64,000 nt of DNA from Zobellia amurskyensis (GTDB lineage: Bacteria > Bacteroidota > Bacteroidia > Flavobacteriales > Flavobacteriaceae), in assembly GCF_009725985.1 (NCBI RefSeq), contig NZ_RCNR01000021.1, forward strand, positions 16,086 through 80,085, given 5' to 3'. Positions 10,401 to 19,413 of this stretch are shown here, in pieces. The notes under the pieces were generated by a model that did no database searches, was not told the origin of the DNA, and saw nothing but the letters and a program-made list of their open reading frames with translations. How positions within the stretch are numbered: position 1 is the stretch's first letter; each line of letters starts with the position of its first letter. Both the position numbers and the translations under genes were made by a program.

Positions 10401-11593
10401 CCCCTCCCAACGGTAAAATAAGTATCAAAATAACAACGGAGAACGATGCAGTAAACATCAAAATAAAAGATTCAGGAAGAGGTATTAATGAAAAAGACAT
10501 TGAATTTGTTTTTGACCGCTATTTCCAATTAGGCCAGAAAAATGATTTACGTTCTGGAACTGGTGTCGGCCTTGCCTTGGCTAAGGATATTGTTGTTCTT
10601 CACCAAGGTCAAATTAGCGTAGAAAGCGAGGTTGGCCAAGGTTCTTGCTTCACCATAAGCCTTCCATTGGGAAAAGAGCATATACAACCGGAAGACCTGA
10701 TTTATGAAGAGCATATTACTGAAGCTGACCCTTTAGATTACTATGACCCTTCCACCTTAAAATCCAATTGGGTAAAAGATGAAATAGATAACGAAACCGA
10801 TTTTCAAAGTGATGACAGCAAACAAACTATTCTCATAGTTGAGGACAACGTAGAAGTCAGAGCTTTTGTAAAAGGTATTTTCAATGATGAATTCAATGTA
10901 CTGGAAGCCAATAACGGTATTTCCGGCATCCACTTAGCTAAGAACAAAACTATAGATTTGATTGTTAGTGACGTAATGATGCCAGAAATGGATGGTATTG
11001 AAATGTGCGAAACCCTGAAATCCGATATACTTACCAGTCATATCCCTGTTATTCTCCTTACAGCCAGAACCTCTTCCAAAATTCAAAAAATAGGTTTTGA
11101 GACAGGTGCCGATGCTTACGTGACCAAGCCTTTTGAAGCGGAATTATTGAAGCTACAGGTGCAAAATTTATTGGCTACCCGAAAAAAACTTGCCAAGAAA
11201 TTCAGAACCGATCTTGTATTAGAGCCTAGCGAACTAGAACTGGTATCTACTGACGAAGTATTTTTAAAAAATGCTATGGATATTGTGGAAAAGAATATGT
11301 CGAGTGCCGAGTTGAACGCAAGCTTCCTTAGCGAGAACATTAATATGAGCCAATCTGTTTTATATCGAAAATTGAAAGCCCTAACGGGCAATACCATTTC
11401 CGAATTCATTAGAGGTGTCCGTTTAAAAAGGGCTGGCCAGCTTCTGCTAGAAACCGAATTGAACATTAATGACGTTGCTTACGAGGTTGGTTTTAACGAT
11501 ATAAAGTATTTCAGGTCGTGTTTCAAAAAAGCCTATGGCAAAACGCCATCAGCCTTTAAAAAACAGTCCAACTTGAACCCCAAGAACGCTTAA
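7493..11593 (+). CDS. Hybrid two-component system regulator (HTCS) of the uronate locus
   Basis: A 1366-residue one-polypeptide sensor and regulator. After a signal peptide come about fourteen propeller repeats (residues about 25-690, many with IWIG/LWVGT signatures) and a Y_Y_Y domain (about 715-778). One membrane helix (about 790-810) leads to a histidine kinase with the phospho-acceptor at His848 (TNISHDFRTPL) and an ATPase region with N, DSGRGI and GTGVGLAL boxes. A receiver domain (LIVEDN, acceptor Asp about 1160 in SDVMMPEMDG, Lys in TKPFE) and a C-terminal AraC-type DNA-binding domain follow. HTCS proteins bind oligosaccharides in the periplasm and activate adjacent polysaccharide genes. 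Here the neighbours are kduI-kduD and the GH88/sulfatase genes, so an unsaturated or sulfated uronate oligosaccharide is the likely signal (inference). Confidence 0.93.
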   Translation: MKFNFALVVLFGFLVQLQAQSPHKATDELNFKNYTTEEGLSQRSVVAVAQDKQGYLWFGTRYGLNRFDGHEFKNYYYDATNKNSLSNSWIKVLFRDDSGILWVGTKNGLNTYNPQTDNFDRVQIPNQENRPFKGEVYDIISDGNKGVWVAADIGLMHIDSDSKEINNFNELYKPATLESNRVLSLLNLENDALWIATSKTVHLYNKKENKIQAYSYPEGQSPESTKNYHTVLFQDKSGSIWLGHDGGLAKLNKEKLKFIDFKIAKNSKPIESPVRTIYEDDEQNLWIGSYSGLYFLNKKTNEVTHHDNDPEDPESISQNSIYKIMEDSRGDIWIGTWAGGVNYLNRKSNIFKNYQIGSNGLNYPVVSSIVETKSENLWVGTEGGGLNYFNTSNNTFKHFVHDNADKSSISSNNIKAIVKDYKSNLWIATHNKGLSYALLEKQGPSFKDWVDKTHTFSNFSTNRATSLIEDMNNNLWVGTDNRGLNYYDTKTGKSFRIADPNNILGTFISAITQSPNEKILLVGGENGLGSISIDTKVIEPIKFKEGTHTPYDIQKVISIYPQSSTQLWIGTEGDGLYSYNLESKKSVRYGINNGLPDEVVYGILPDDQGYIWLSTNKGLSRLNISTDEIKNYSQSDGLVNNEFNYGAYLKTRKGDLIFGGVNGFTVFNPKEIERDSFIPPVLIENLKITNTTQKIVDHSSSKFKLAYNENDISIEYVALDYSRPKNNQYAYMLEGFDSKWQFVGNQTKATYTNLDPGSYTFLVKATNSDGVWNGKTASLDIHINPPYWLTWWAYIIYAILLVSAFLLIRRYTLIRIKERHDLRKERQEKTQIQELNQLKLQLFTNISHDFRTPLTLITAPLQRLIQEKKGDAQMQRQLTGMQRNARILLQLINQLLDFRKAENGKLKMAFSKNDVIPFIEETKASFNDLAHDMAIQFELDVPEPPLEVWFDRIEMKKVVLNILSNAFKFTPPNGKISIKITTENDAVNIKIKDSGRGINEKDIEFVFDRYFQLGQKNDLRSGTGVGLALAKDIVVLHQGQISVESEVGQGSCFTISLPLGKEHIQPEDLIYEEHITEADPLDYYDPSTLKSNWVKDEIDNETDFQSDDSKQTILIVEDNVEVRAFVKGIFNDEFNVLEANNGISGIHLAKNKTIDLIVSDVMMPEMDGIEMCETLKSDILTSHIPVILLTARTSSKIQKIGFETGADAYVTKPFEAELLKLQVQNLLATRKKLAKKFRTDLVLEPSELELVSTDEVFLKNAMDIVEKNMSSAELNASFLSENINMSQSVLYRKLKALTGNTISEFIRGVRLKRAGQLLLETELNINDVAYEVGFNDIKYFRSCFKKAYGKTPSAFKKQSNLNPKNA

Positions 11594-11729
11594 AGAACTC
11601 AAAAACCCCTATTATTAACCCATTACTACCCCTATCAAAAGCAACATGCGCGGTAGTTTAGCTTTAACAAAAAGGTTTTCAGAAACCCTTATATGAGGTC
11701 TTAAAAGGAGAGCCTATTAACAAAGACAA

Positions 11730-12953
11730 ATGAATATAAAAAACTACCTATCTATCGCTGTCGTGATTGTTCTTATGAATAGTTGTGCCACCAAAACCAA
11801 CACTGTTACCAAAACAGAAGTTATAAAAACAAATGCTATTAATGTAGATGCAGTTTTGGCACATGCGGAGAAACAACTAGCTCTACAAACAGCAATTGCA
11901 GAGAGCCAAAATAAAATACCCAGGACGGTTACCGCAGATGGGGAAATGCATTGGGCCCACGAAAATTTTGACTGGACGGAAGGTTTCTTTCCAGGGAGCC
12001 AGTGGTTTCTTTATAAAGCCACCAATAATGAAGCTTGGAAAACAAGAGCAGAAAAATCCCAAGCCTTATTTGAGGAACACAAATACAAAACCACCAATCA
12101 CGATTTAGGCTTTGTCTTTAACAACTCCTTTGGACACGGTTACGAGCTAACGGGCAATGACGATTTTAAAGCTGTTATGATTGAAGCTGCAAAATCTCTT
12201 TCCACAAGGTTCAATCCTACAGTAGGTTGTATCCAGAGCTGGGATGTAGACCGCGGATGGCAAGCGGAAAGAGGTTGGAAGTACCCTGTAATCATTGATA
12301 ATATGATGAACCTAGAGCTTCTTTTTAAAGTTTCAGAATTTACTGGAGATCCTAAATACAAAGAGATAGCTATTGCACACGCAAACACCACTCTAAAGAA
12401 TCATTTTAGAGCAGATAACAGTTCCTACCACGTAGTAGATTACGACCCTGAAACGGGTGACGTACGCTTCAAGCATACCGCTCAAGGCACGGCCCATGAA
12501 AGCGCTTGGACCAGAGGCCAGGCTTGGGGTCTATACGGCTACGCCCTTTGTTATCGCTATACCAAAGATCCAGCGTATTTAGATATGGCCAAGAAAATAG
12601 CCAGCTACATTATCAACCAAAAGAATCAAAAAAATGGTATCCCTTATTGGGATTATGATGCTGAAAATATTCCCAACGAACCTTACGATGTATCTGCAGC
12701 ATGTGTTACGGCTTCCGCCTTGTTGGAGTTAAACACCTACACCAATGATGCTTACAAGGCTGATGTTGAGCGAATTTTGACTTCCCTAGCTACAGATGAG
12801 TTTACTGCTGAAATAGGCACTAATCATAATTTCATACTAAAACATAGCGTAGGAAGCATTCCGCATAATGCTGAAATAGATGTACCGCTCAATTACGCAG
12901 ATTACTACTACTTGGAAGCTTTACTTAGATATAAAGAACAATATGAAAAATAG
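11730..12953 (+). CDS. GH88 unsaturated glucuronyl hydrolase, lipoprotein
   Basis: A 407-residue protein with a lipoprotein signal (MNSCATK) and an alpha/alpha-barrel GH88 sequence. The two conserved acidic residues of the family are visible: Asp125 in NHDLGF and Asp190 in IDNMMNLELL. The FPGSQW and ARGQAWGLYGYAL-like segments (TRGQAWGLYGYA) are also typical. The enzyme hydrates the 4,5-double bond of unsaturated glucuronyl residues at the non-reducing end of lyase products, releasing a keto-uronate that isomerises to the KduI substrate. It is likely anchored facing the periplasm. It heads a three-gene plus-strand operon; the next gene overlaps its end by 11 bases. GH105 is the main alternative, but the motif context fits GH88. 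Confidence 0.9.
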   Translation: MNIKNYLSIAVVIVLMNSCATKTNTVTKTEVIKTNAINVDAVLAHAEKQLALQTAIAESQNKIPRTVTADGEMHWAHENFDWTEGFFPGSQWFLYKATNNEAWKTRAEKSQALFEEHKYKTTNHDLGFVFNNSFGHGYELTGNDDFKAVMIEAAKSLSTRFNPTVGCIQSWDVDRGWQAERGWKYPVIIDNMMNLELLFKVSEFTGDPKYKEIAIAHANTTLKNHFRADNSSYHVVDYDPETGDVRFKHTAQGTAHESAWTRGQAWGLYGYALCYRYTKDPAYLDMAKKIASYIINQKNQKNGIPYWDYDAENIPNEPYDVSAACVTASALLELNTYTNDAYKADVERILTSLATDEFTAEIGTNHNFILKHSVGSIPHNAEIDVPLNYADYYYLEALLRYKEQYEK

Positions 12954-14529
12954 AGGTAGTTTCTCCATAACCTTGTTTCTCCTTTTTACTTTTTCACTGG
13001 CAATAAACTGTGCTGCACAAGAAAGTAACGTATGGTTAAATTACAAAAATGCTGCCCAGAACAACACTGAACCTATACTCCCTAACTTTTCCTTTGCAGG
13101 CTATAGGTTTAGTGAAACAGGGATTCCCGAGGCGGATCACAAGGTTTTTAATGTTCAAGATTTTGGAGCGGTACCAGATGATGGTATATCGGACAAGAAA
13201 GCTATTATCAAAGCGATTGATGCAGGAGAAGCAAACGGTAGTGGAATTATCTATTTTCCTGCTGGAAAGTACCTTATCAACTCTAAAACCGATGATTTAA
13301 ATACAATTAAAATAACTTCTTCCAACATTGTTTTAAAAGGCCCAAAAGATATATCTGAAAAAGCGACTTTATTTTTTGAACAAGATATGCCTCCCACAGT
13401 GCCTAAAAACTTATGGACATCACCATACGCCATACAAACTAGAACAACGGAAGAAAGTACGTTCATAACAGATATAACGGGTTCTGCCAGAAGAGAAACC
13501 TACACCATAAAGGTGGCGGATGCTTCTAAAATCAAAAAAGGGGATTGGGTCATTGTTCGAGTAAAAGATAACGACCCCAAATTTGTAGAACAGGATATTC
13601 ACCCCCTACCCTTAAACCCCAAATGGACGTCGATAATTGAAGACGGTGTACAGGTTAATGAACGGCACAAAGTTGCGTCCGTCTCGGGGAACAAAATAAC
13701 TTTTGTAGACCCCATTCATTATAATATTTCCGAACAGCAGGATTGGAAACTATATACTTTCCCGCATTTATCAGAAGTAGGTTTTGAGAATTTGACCTTT
13801 GAAGGGAATTGGAAAAAAGATTTCGTACACCACCGCTCCGCACAAGATGACGGAGGATGGAGCATTTTAAACCTAACCGGATTAGCTGATTCTTGGGTTA
13901 AAAATTGTACGTTCACTAATATCAATAGAGCCATTTACTTTTCTCATTGTGCGGCTACAACAGCTCTAAATCTTGTGATAGATGGAAAAATTGGACACAG
14001 TGCCGTCAGTGTAGGCGGAGGTTCTACGGGTGTACTTCTCGCCTATATTAATGATAAAGCCGGTATGCAACATGCATCTGGTGTGGGTGGTGGAAGCACT
14101 ACCGGTACAGTGGTTTGGCGTTCAAAACACCCGGCACACAGCAGTTTTGAATCACATGCCTCACAGCCAAGGTCTACACTTTTTGATAATATTGAAGGTG
14201 GATTTTTTAGCGGAAGGGCCGGTGGAGCCGTTAAAAACCTTCCCAACCATGGCAGGTATCTTGTTCTATGGAATTATAATGAAACTGATGAGGCCGAAAC
14301 CAATTTTCCTTTCGTTGCCAAACATATGGAATATTGGCGGGTTGTACCCCCAATAGTTGTTGGGTTTCATGGTGCTGGTACCACTTTCAAACCAGATGAA
14401 GTGCAATTGGTAGAAAGCTTAAACACTCCCGTTCAACCAGAATCATTATTTGAAGCTCAGTTAGAATTAAGATTGGGCAAATTACCCAAGTGGATACAAG
14501 ACCTAAAAAACGGTCTACCCAAGGAATAA
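12943..14529 (+). CDS. Exported right-handed beta-helix protein (pectate-lyase-3-like, DUF4955-like)
   Basis: A 528-residue protein. ATG at 12943 is chosen over an upstream in-frame codon because it begins a good signal peptide (MKNRGSFSITLFLLF ... CAAQE). The region after residue about 70 has the pectate_lyase_3/epimerase opening (VFNVQDFGAVPDDGISDKKA, then IYFPAGKYLI), the classic start of a right-handed beta-helix. The C-terminal half (GGFFSGRAGGAVKNLPNHG ... FPFVAKHMEYWRVVPPIV) resembles DUF4955, a family seen in Bacteroidetes polysaccharide loci. It could be a lyase, hydrolase or epimerase acting on a uronate polymer; no catalytic residues can be assigned. It overlaps the GH88 gene by 11 bases and lies 12 bases before the sulfatase, so the three are probably co-translated. 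Confidence 0.75.
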   Translation: MKNRGSFSITLFLLFTFSLAINCAAQESNVWLNYKNAAQNNTEPILPNFSFAGYRFSETGIPEADHKVFNVQDFGAVPDDGISDKKAIIKAIDAGEANGSGIIYFPAGKYLINSKTDDLNTIKITSSNIVLKGPKDISEKATLFFEQDMPPTVPKNLWTSPYAIQTRTTEESTFITDITGSARRETYTIKVADASKIKKGDWVIVRVKDNDPKFVEQDIHPLPLNPKWTSIIEDGVQVNERHKVASVSGNKITFVDPIHYNISEQQDWKLYTFPHLSEVGFENLTFEGNWKKDFVHHRSAQDDGGWSILNLTGLADSWVKNCTFTNINRAIYFSHCAATTALNLVIDGKIGHSAVSVGGGSTGVLLAYINDKAGMQHASGVGGGSTTGTVVWRSKHPAHSSFESHASQPRSTLFDNIEGGFFSGRAGGAVKNLPNHGRYLVLWNYNETDEAETNFPFVAKHMEYWRVVPPIVVGFHGAGTTFKPDEVQLVESLNTPVQPESLFEAQLELRLGKLPKWIQDLKNGLPKE

Positions 14530-14541
14530 AGAATACCCTTC

Positions 14542-16104
14542 ATGAAACAAATATTGCTATTAGCCCTTGTCTTATTGACATTAGGGTGTAAAGAAGAAAA
14601 AAAGTCCGAGGTTGTTTTAGCGGAAACTAAAGCCCCAAATGTTCTAATTATTTATCCAGACCAACTAAGGCGTTACAGCGCAGGGTTCTGGTCCAAAGAA
14701 AAATATAGAGCTCATGTCATAGGGAAGCCTGATCCCGTGGTTACTCCCCATATTGATAAATTGGCCGAAAACGGCGTGGTTTTTACGCAAGCCGTCAGCA
14801 ACTTTCCGCTATGTAGTCCCGCACGAGGCATGATTTTATCAGGAAGGTATCCAGAACAGAACGGAATTTGGAACAACTGTAGAAAGGATCGGGACGAAAG
14901 TTTACGTGATGACATTGAAACAATAACCGACCTGTTCTATGACGCTGGTTATAATACTTCCTATTTCGGCAAATGTCATTGGCTGAAAAACGAACCCTTA
15001 TTTGACGAAAAAGGGACATACGTAGGTTCTACCGAAGAACCTGGCGGAAACTACATCAATAGGTATGACACCTATGTTCCCCCAGGGAAATCCAGACATA
15101 GTATAGAATATTTTTATCAATCTATCAGGGATACGCACTATGACCCATTGGTCTATAGTAATGACCCAAATGCCATTGATGGCAAGAAGGACGGTGAATT
15201 ATATGAACCCAAAACCTTCACTCCAAAAATTGAAGCTGAAAAAATCAAAAGCTATCTTCAAAATAAAGATAACCTACGTGATTCCAAAAAGCCTTTCTTT
15301 TTAATGTGGTCACTCAATCCTCCTCACAATCCTTGGGACGATGAGAATACGGACATGGAAACCCTTGCCAAATATTACAATAAAGAAAAATATCCACAAG
15401 ACAGCCTATTGGCCGTACGTGATAATGCCGATTTAAAAGTGGCCAACTACGTGCGCCACTATTTTGCCAACCTCACCAGTGTAGACAACTATATTGGTCA
15501 GGTTTTAGAAACTTTAGAAGAAATGGGAGAACTAGACAACACCATTATACTTTTTAGTTCTGACCATGGCGAGATGCTCGGCAGCCACGGTAAAGAAGGT
15601 AAAAACGTATTTGAAACCGAGTCATTGGCTATTCCTTTTATTGTGCATTGGCCAAAAGGCTTGCAGGGCGGTACTATAAACGATGTCCTCTTTGGTGGCC
15701 CAGATGTATTGCCAACCGTAATGGGCTTGGCAGGGTTGAGTAAAAAGGTACCGGAAGCTATTGAAGGAATTGATTTCTCCCCACTTTTGACAAAAACTGA
15801 TGAAAAAGTAGTCCAGAAACCGGAAGGTATCTTATTGATGCTAGCCAATTCCCGTGGCGTATTGACCAATAGGTATACGCTTTGTGTGGACCAGAGAAAG
15901 CACGGAGACGATACAGCCAAAGATTTACAAGAAGTTTATATGTACGACAATCAAGAAGACCCGTACCAACTAAAAAAGCTCAGCATAGACGAACGACCAG
16001 AAGTGGCCGCAAACCTTTTGAGTATCCTAGGAAAAGAGCTTAAAAGAACCAATGACCCATGGTACCAACAAAAAAAGTTCAAAGATGTTATCCGGTACAA
16101 ATAA
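14542..16104 (+). CDS. Formylglycine-dependent sulfatase (S1 family), lipoprotein
   Basis: A 520-residue type I sulfatase. A lipoprotein signal (LLTLGCKEEKK) is followed by the metal-binding YPDQLRR region. The maturation motif is Cys91-Ser-Pro-Ala-Arg95 within PLCSPARGMILSGRYP, where Cys91 would be oxidised to formylglycine by an anaerobic-type or FGE-type maturase not found in the window. A second metal/catalytic segment is FSSDHGEMLGSHG. It should remove O-sulfate from a polysaccharide or oligosaccharide in the periplasm. Its position in an operon with GH88 indicates that the locus targets a sulfated uronate-containing polymer such as ulvan or a glycosaminoglycan-like glycan (inference). 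The exact S1 subfamily cannot be told by eye. Confidence 0.92.
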   Translation: MKQILLLALVLLTLGCKEEKKSEVVLAETKAPNVLIIYPDQLRRYSAGFWSKEKYRAHVIGKPDPVVTPHIDKLAENGVVFTQAVSNFPLCSPARGMILSGRYPEQNGIWNNCRKDRDESLRDDIETITDLFYDAGYNTSYFGKCHWLKNEPLFDEKGTYVGSTEEPGGNYINRYDTYVPPGKSRHSIEYFYQSIRDTHYDPLVYSNDPNAIDGKKDGELYEPKTFTPKIEAEKIKSYLQNKDNLRDSKKPFFLMWSLNPPHNPWDDENTDMETLAKYYNKEKYPQDSLLAVRDNADLKVANYVRHYFANLTSVDNYIGQVLETLEEMGELDNTIILFSSDHGEMLGSHGKEGKNVFETESLAIPFIVHWPKGLQGGTINDVLFGGPDVLPTVMGLAGLSKKVPEAIEGIDFSPLLTKTDEKVVQKPEGILLMLANSRGVLTNRYTLCVDQRKHGDDTAKDLQEVYMYDNQEDPYQLKKLSIDERPEVAANLLSILGKELKRTNDPWYQQKKFKDVIRYK

Positions 16105-16229
16105 TACCGGGACATCTTTGAACTTTATTATACTTAAAACTCAATTTATTCTCCAACAAACCTTTAACGAATAAGCTAAAGTTTAGGTCCATCCTAGAAA
16201 TAGCTCCCTACTCGTTAAACTCTTAATAA

Positions 16230-16262
16230 GAACGTGATAGTATACATATTACTATCACGTTC
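16230..16262. terminator. Perfect 13-bp inverted repeat between convergent genes
   Basis: Arms 16230-16242 and 16250-16262 are exact reverse complements with a 7-base loop (TACATAT). It lies between the sulfatase (plus) and the DUF5060 gene (minus), where a shared transcription terminator is expected. No long T-run follows on either strand, so a protein-binding palindrome is an alternative. Confidence 0.5.
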
Positions 16263-16305
16263 GTTGTAAAGAGGAATGCAATCCTATGCATTCTTTATTT
16301 AATGG

Positions 16306-19266
16306 TTATTTTGCTCTTCTAATTAAAATAGCCCAGTCTTGTTGCTTTTTATCTGGAGATTTCCCTAAATCCACAACTGCCCCACCAGATACTTTTTTAA
16401 CTTTAGATTTTCTTAGGTCTCCTCCTTTTTTAGGATTAAACCATAATACTTCAAAATCTCCGGTAGCATTAGATAAATCTAATTTCGATGTTGGAACTGA
16501 ATTAAGATACACTACATATACTTCGTTTTCTTTTGCCAAACAGTACACGGTATTTTTATTCTCCATATTACCAACAAGGTCATTTCTGTTTTCAGTTCCC
16601 CAAAACGGAACATCATTATTCTTAAAGAAATCCATAGCGTGTACCGCTTGATCCCAGAACAAATCCCTTGAACGGTAATCTTCACAAGTAAGGTCTGAAT
16701 GTGGATGTGCATATCCAAAATACCATTCATTACCCCATCCACCGGCCATAAACGTACCCCATAAGGCATTTCTACGTGCGTTATCATGATCAGGATTTTC
16801 AGCATCCGTAATTAACGAATGTTGTGCGTCACCGGGTTCATCAACCGCAACGGCCCATTGAAAACCAGCTTCCTTAGATGCTTTCAACCAACGCAATACT
16901 TGTCCGTGCACTCTACTAAAATCTTCTTTATTGGTCTGAACGGATGGTCCCGTAAGTCCACTATCAGGCCCAAGCATATCATCAAATTCAATTCCATTAT
17001 GGATTACCAAATGATGGTGGTACGGGTCGTTCTTTTTAAAGTAAGCGGCCATAGCTAGACGTTGCTCTTCTTCTTGCGGAGGTGTTGTTGGGTTAGTTAC
17101 CCACTCGCCATTCTCTTCACAAAGATTCCAGTTTAAAGCCAAATGGTGTCCAAAACGGGCCATCAATTCTCGATAATACAATTTGGTGTTGGCTCCAACC
17201 CCACCATTATCCAAAAGTCCTTGGTTCTCTACTTCAAACATTTTAAAGTGAAGGAAAAGACCCAACTTTTGAGCATGCTCAAAAATAATTTCCCACTGGT
17301 CCATTTTAGATACATCAATTCTATCATAGGTATCGTAATCCGTATAAGGAAATACGTTCTGATCGTCACCTGCTATATTATTGGTCAAAAATGAAACCGA
17401 ATTCAATCCTTTTGAAGCCAAATAATTTAAAGCACCAATGATAGCTTTACCCTTACCGTTTTTCCAAGTTGGGTCATTCTGCTTATAATCCTGCAAATGT
17501 GCCGACCAGGTTTTAACCATCTCATCCTTATGTCCATCGTCTTTAAAAGTACCGTCCAAATCTATATACGAAAGAAAATTCTCAGGAGCATCAGGTCCTT
17601 GTTTCAAGAAATACTCCCCTGTTTCGGCAAATTTCAAGTAACGCTCGCCAACATACTGCAGCCTTCCTTTAGCTCTAAAATCGTTTCCTTCCTTATCCGT
17701 TTTTTCAATAGTAAAAGTACCACGGGCACCATCCATATAGGAACCACTTAATCCCGTTGTCAGTTTTGTACTTACCGCCGAATAGTTTCCTTTTCTGAAA
17801 TCAACCTTGTACGTCCACTCACCAATTTCGTCAGGAGCAAAATGAACACGCCACTTATTTCCTTCCTCCGAAGAAGATTGCCCCGCATAACCATCACCAG
17901 CAAAATAACCGGGTATCACATAAGATTTACCACTTTGCTTGTGAGTAAACGTTACATTTAAGCGATAGTTCATAAATGGGTTGTAATCCGCTTTTTCAGA
18001 GGTTCTTGGGCCATCAAAAGTTAAGGTTACCTTATGCCATTTCTTAAGTTCTCCTGAAATTTTTAGATTGGCTTGCTCAGCCATTTTTTGCTGCATCTCT
18101 TCCAACAATTCCTTACCGGTGCCTGCCTTTACAACTACCAATCCAATCCATCGTGCACGACTAAATTCCTTACCGTCCCTACTCTTAGGAACAGCCTTTA
18201 TCCCAATTTCATCGTTGGTATTTAGCTGTATGTTATTGTAAACTTTTACATATTCCAGGCCTTCTTCAAACATATTACTGCTTAACGGAGTCCTAAAATC
18301 CTGATAGCTTTCAGCATTTTTTCTCAAGGTGTACACAGAGCGACCGTCGTTTTCGCCTACTGTAAACAATACTACATCATACTTACCTTCCGCTCCATCA
18401 AAAGAAAGGAAAGCTTCCGCTTCCTTATACTCCTCAGGATTAATGGCCAACCATTTTCTATCGTTATAGAACGAATTTTTTGTGCTCTTGAATCCTTGTG
18501 CCGGATAAATTTTGGCACTCGACCTCAATTCCTTTGCCATAGCTAACAAATCTTTAGCTCCAGTCGCAGTTTCTTTTGCTTTTAAAGGGTGAAAATTTCT
18601 ATCCTTGGTTAGAATAAATTGGTCCATTTCAAAGCCATCTTCCCGCATGCTAAACTGTATATCATGCTCACCGGCCTTATCAATATCCAAATATATCAAT
18701 CCGGGTACACCACAATGTATTTCTAGGGTTCTTTGGCTACTGCCCCAAGTCCAAGCATCTTTTCCGTCGCACCATTGCATACGCTGACCAGATTCCGGCC
18801 ATGTTCCATCTACACCTACATGAACTCCATTATCTTCCGAACCTGTGCTGTAGGCACTTGCCCACACATAATATTTACCAGGCGTTGAAAAATTGACTTT
18901 ATAATGCAAAATGGCCATCTTACCGGGATCATTGGAGAAATTCTCTCCTACAATAAGCTTTTCATCATGATTGGTACGCGTATCCGGTAGAATTTCTATG
19001 TATCGCTCTCCACTAGCATCTTTGTAATGCAGTTTATTTTCGGTACTTTTTAACTTTGATTCATAATTTGAATCTATTACATACCATTTTCGTATATCTG
19101 AATTCGTCTGTTTATAGAAGTCTTCCGCTTCCACAACTACCTTTCCTCCAGTTTCATTAAATACCTTGGATTCTTGCGCTTTTACTTGAAAAAAACCAAA
19201 AGTGGTCAAGGACAGTGCGACTAAGAAGTGTTTCTTTAAAATGAACTTCCTTTTTTTTTGTTTCAT
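16306..19266 (-). CDS. DUF5060-containing putative glycoside hydrolase with C-terminal collagen-binding-like domain
   Basis: A 986-residue exported protein (signal peptide ending near VKAQES). The first 230 residues resemble a carbohydrate-binding beta-sandwich (VVVEAEDFYK ... GEHDIQFSMREDGFEMDQF). A DUF5060 domain (about 405-510) follows. A TIM-barrel-like region (about 560-890) contains LNWNLCEENGEW, matching the N-L-x-E-E catalytic pattern of related families, and VAVDEPGD, a second acidic pair. The C-terminus (YVVYLNS ... LWFNPKKGG) is the putative collagen-binding domain often found after such barrels. It is probably a secreted or periplasmic glycosidase; the substrate is unknown. It is transcribed alone, convergent with the sulfatase and divergent from apbE, with palindromic candidate operators upstream. 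Confidence 0.75.
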   Translation of the reverse strand: MKQKKRKFILKKHFLVALSLTTFGFFQVKAQESKVFNETGGKVVVEAEDFYKQTNSDIRKWYVIDSNYESKLKSTENKLHYKDASGERYIEILPDTRTNHDEKLIVGENFSNDPGKMAILHYKVNFSTPGKYYVWASAYSTGSEDNGVHVGVDGTWPESGQRMQWCDGKDAWTWGSSQRTLEIHCGVPGLIYLDIDKAGEHDIQFSMREDGFEMDQFILTKDRNFHPLKAKETATGAKDLLAMAKELRSSAKIYPAQGFKSTKNSFYNDRKWLAINPEEYKEAEAFLSFDGAEGKYDVVLFTVGENDGRSVYTLRKNAESYQDFRTPLSSNMFEEGLEYVKVYNNIQLNTNDEIGIKAVPKSRDGKEFSRARWIGLVVVKAGTGKELLEEMQQKMAEQANLKISGELKKWHKVTLTFDGPRTSEKADYNPFMNYRLNVTFTHKQSGKSYVIPGYFAGDGYAGQSSSEEGNKWRVHFAPDEIGEWTYKVDFRKGNYSAVSTKLTTGLSGSYMDGARGTFTIEKTDKEGNDFRAKGRLQYVGERYLKFAETGEYFLKQGPDAPENFLSYIDLDGTFKDDGHKDEMVKTWSAHLQDYKQNDPTWKNGKGKAIIGALNYLASKGLNSVSFLTNNIAGDDQNVFPYTDYDTYDRIDVSKMDQWEIIFEHAQKLGLFLHFKMFEVENQGLLDNGGVGANTKLYYRELMARFGHHLALNWNLCEENGEWVTNPTTPPQEEEQRLAMAAYFKKNDPYHHHLVIHNGIEFDDMLGPDSGLTGPSVQTNKEDFSRVHGQVLRWLKASKEAGFQWAVAVDEPGDAQHSLITDAENPDHDNARRNALWGTFMAGGWGNEWYFGYAHPHSDLTCEDYRSRDLFWDQAVHAMDFFKNNDVPFWGTENRNDLVGNMENKNTVYCLAKENEVYVVYLNSVPTSKLDLSNATGDFEVLWFNPKKGGDLRKSKVKKVSGGAVVDLGKSPDKKQQDWAILIRRAK

Positions 19267-19413
19267 TAATGTTCTGTTTTCTGTTTGTTGGTATTGATAT
19301 TAAAAATGCCTTCGGCAAATCTTCATTCTTTTAGTATTTCTATCTTAGCGTTGCCCTAATTAATCCGGGCAGCATAAGAAGCTCAGCAATACTCTTTTAG
19401 GTCGATAAACAAA

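Noticed and set aside
7493..11593. Small ORFs on the strand opposite to the HTCS, NRPS and T9SS genes.
   Set aside because: They are frame shadows of well-supported genes, with no signal, domain or start context of their own.
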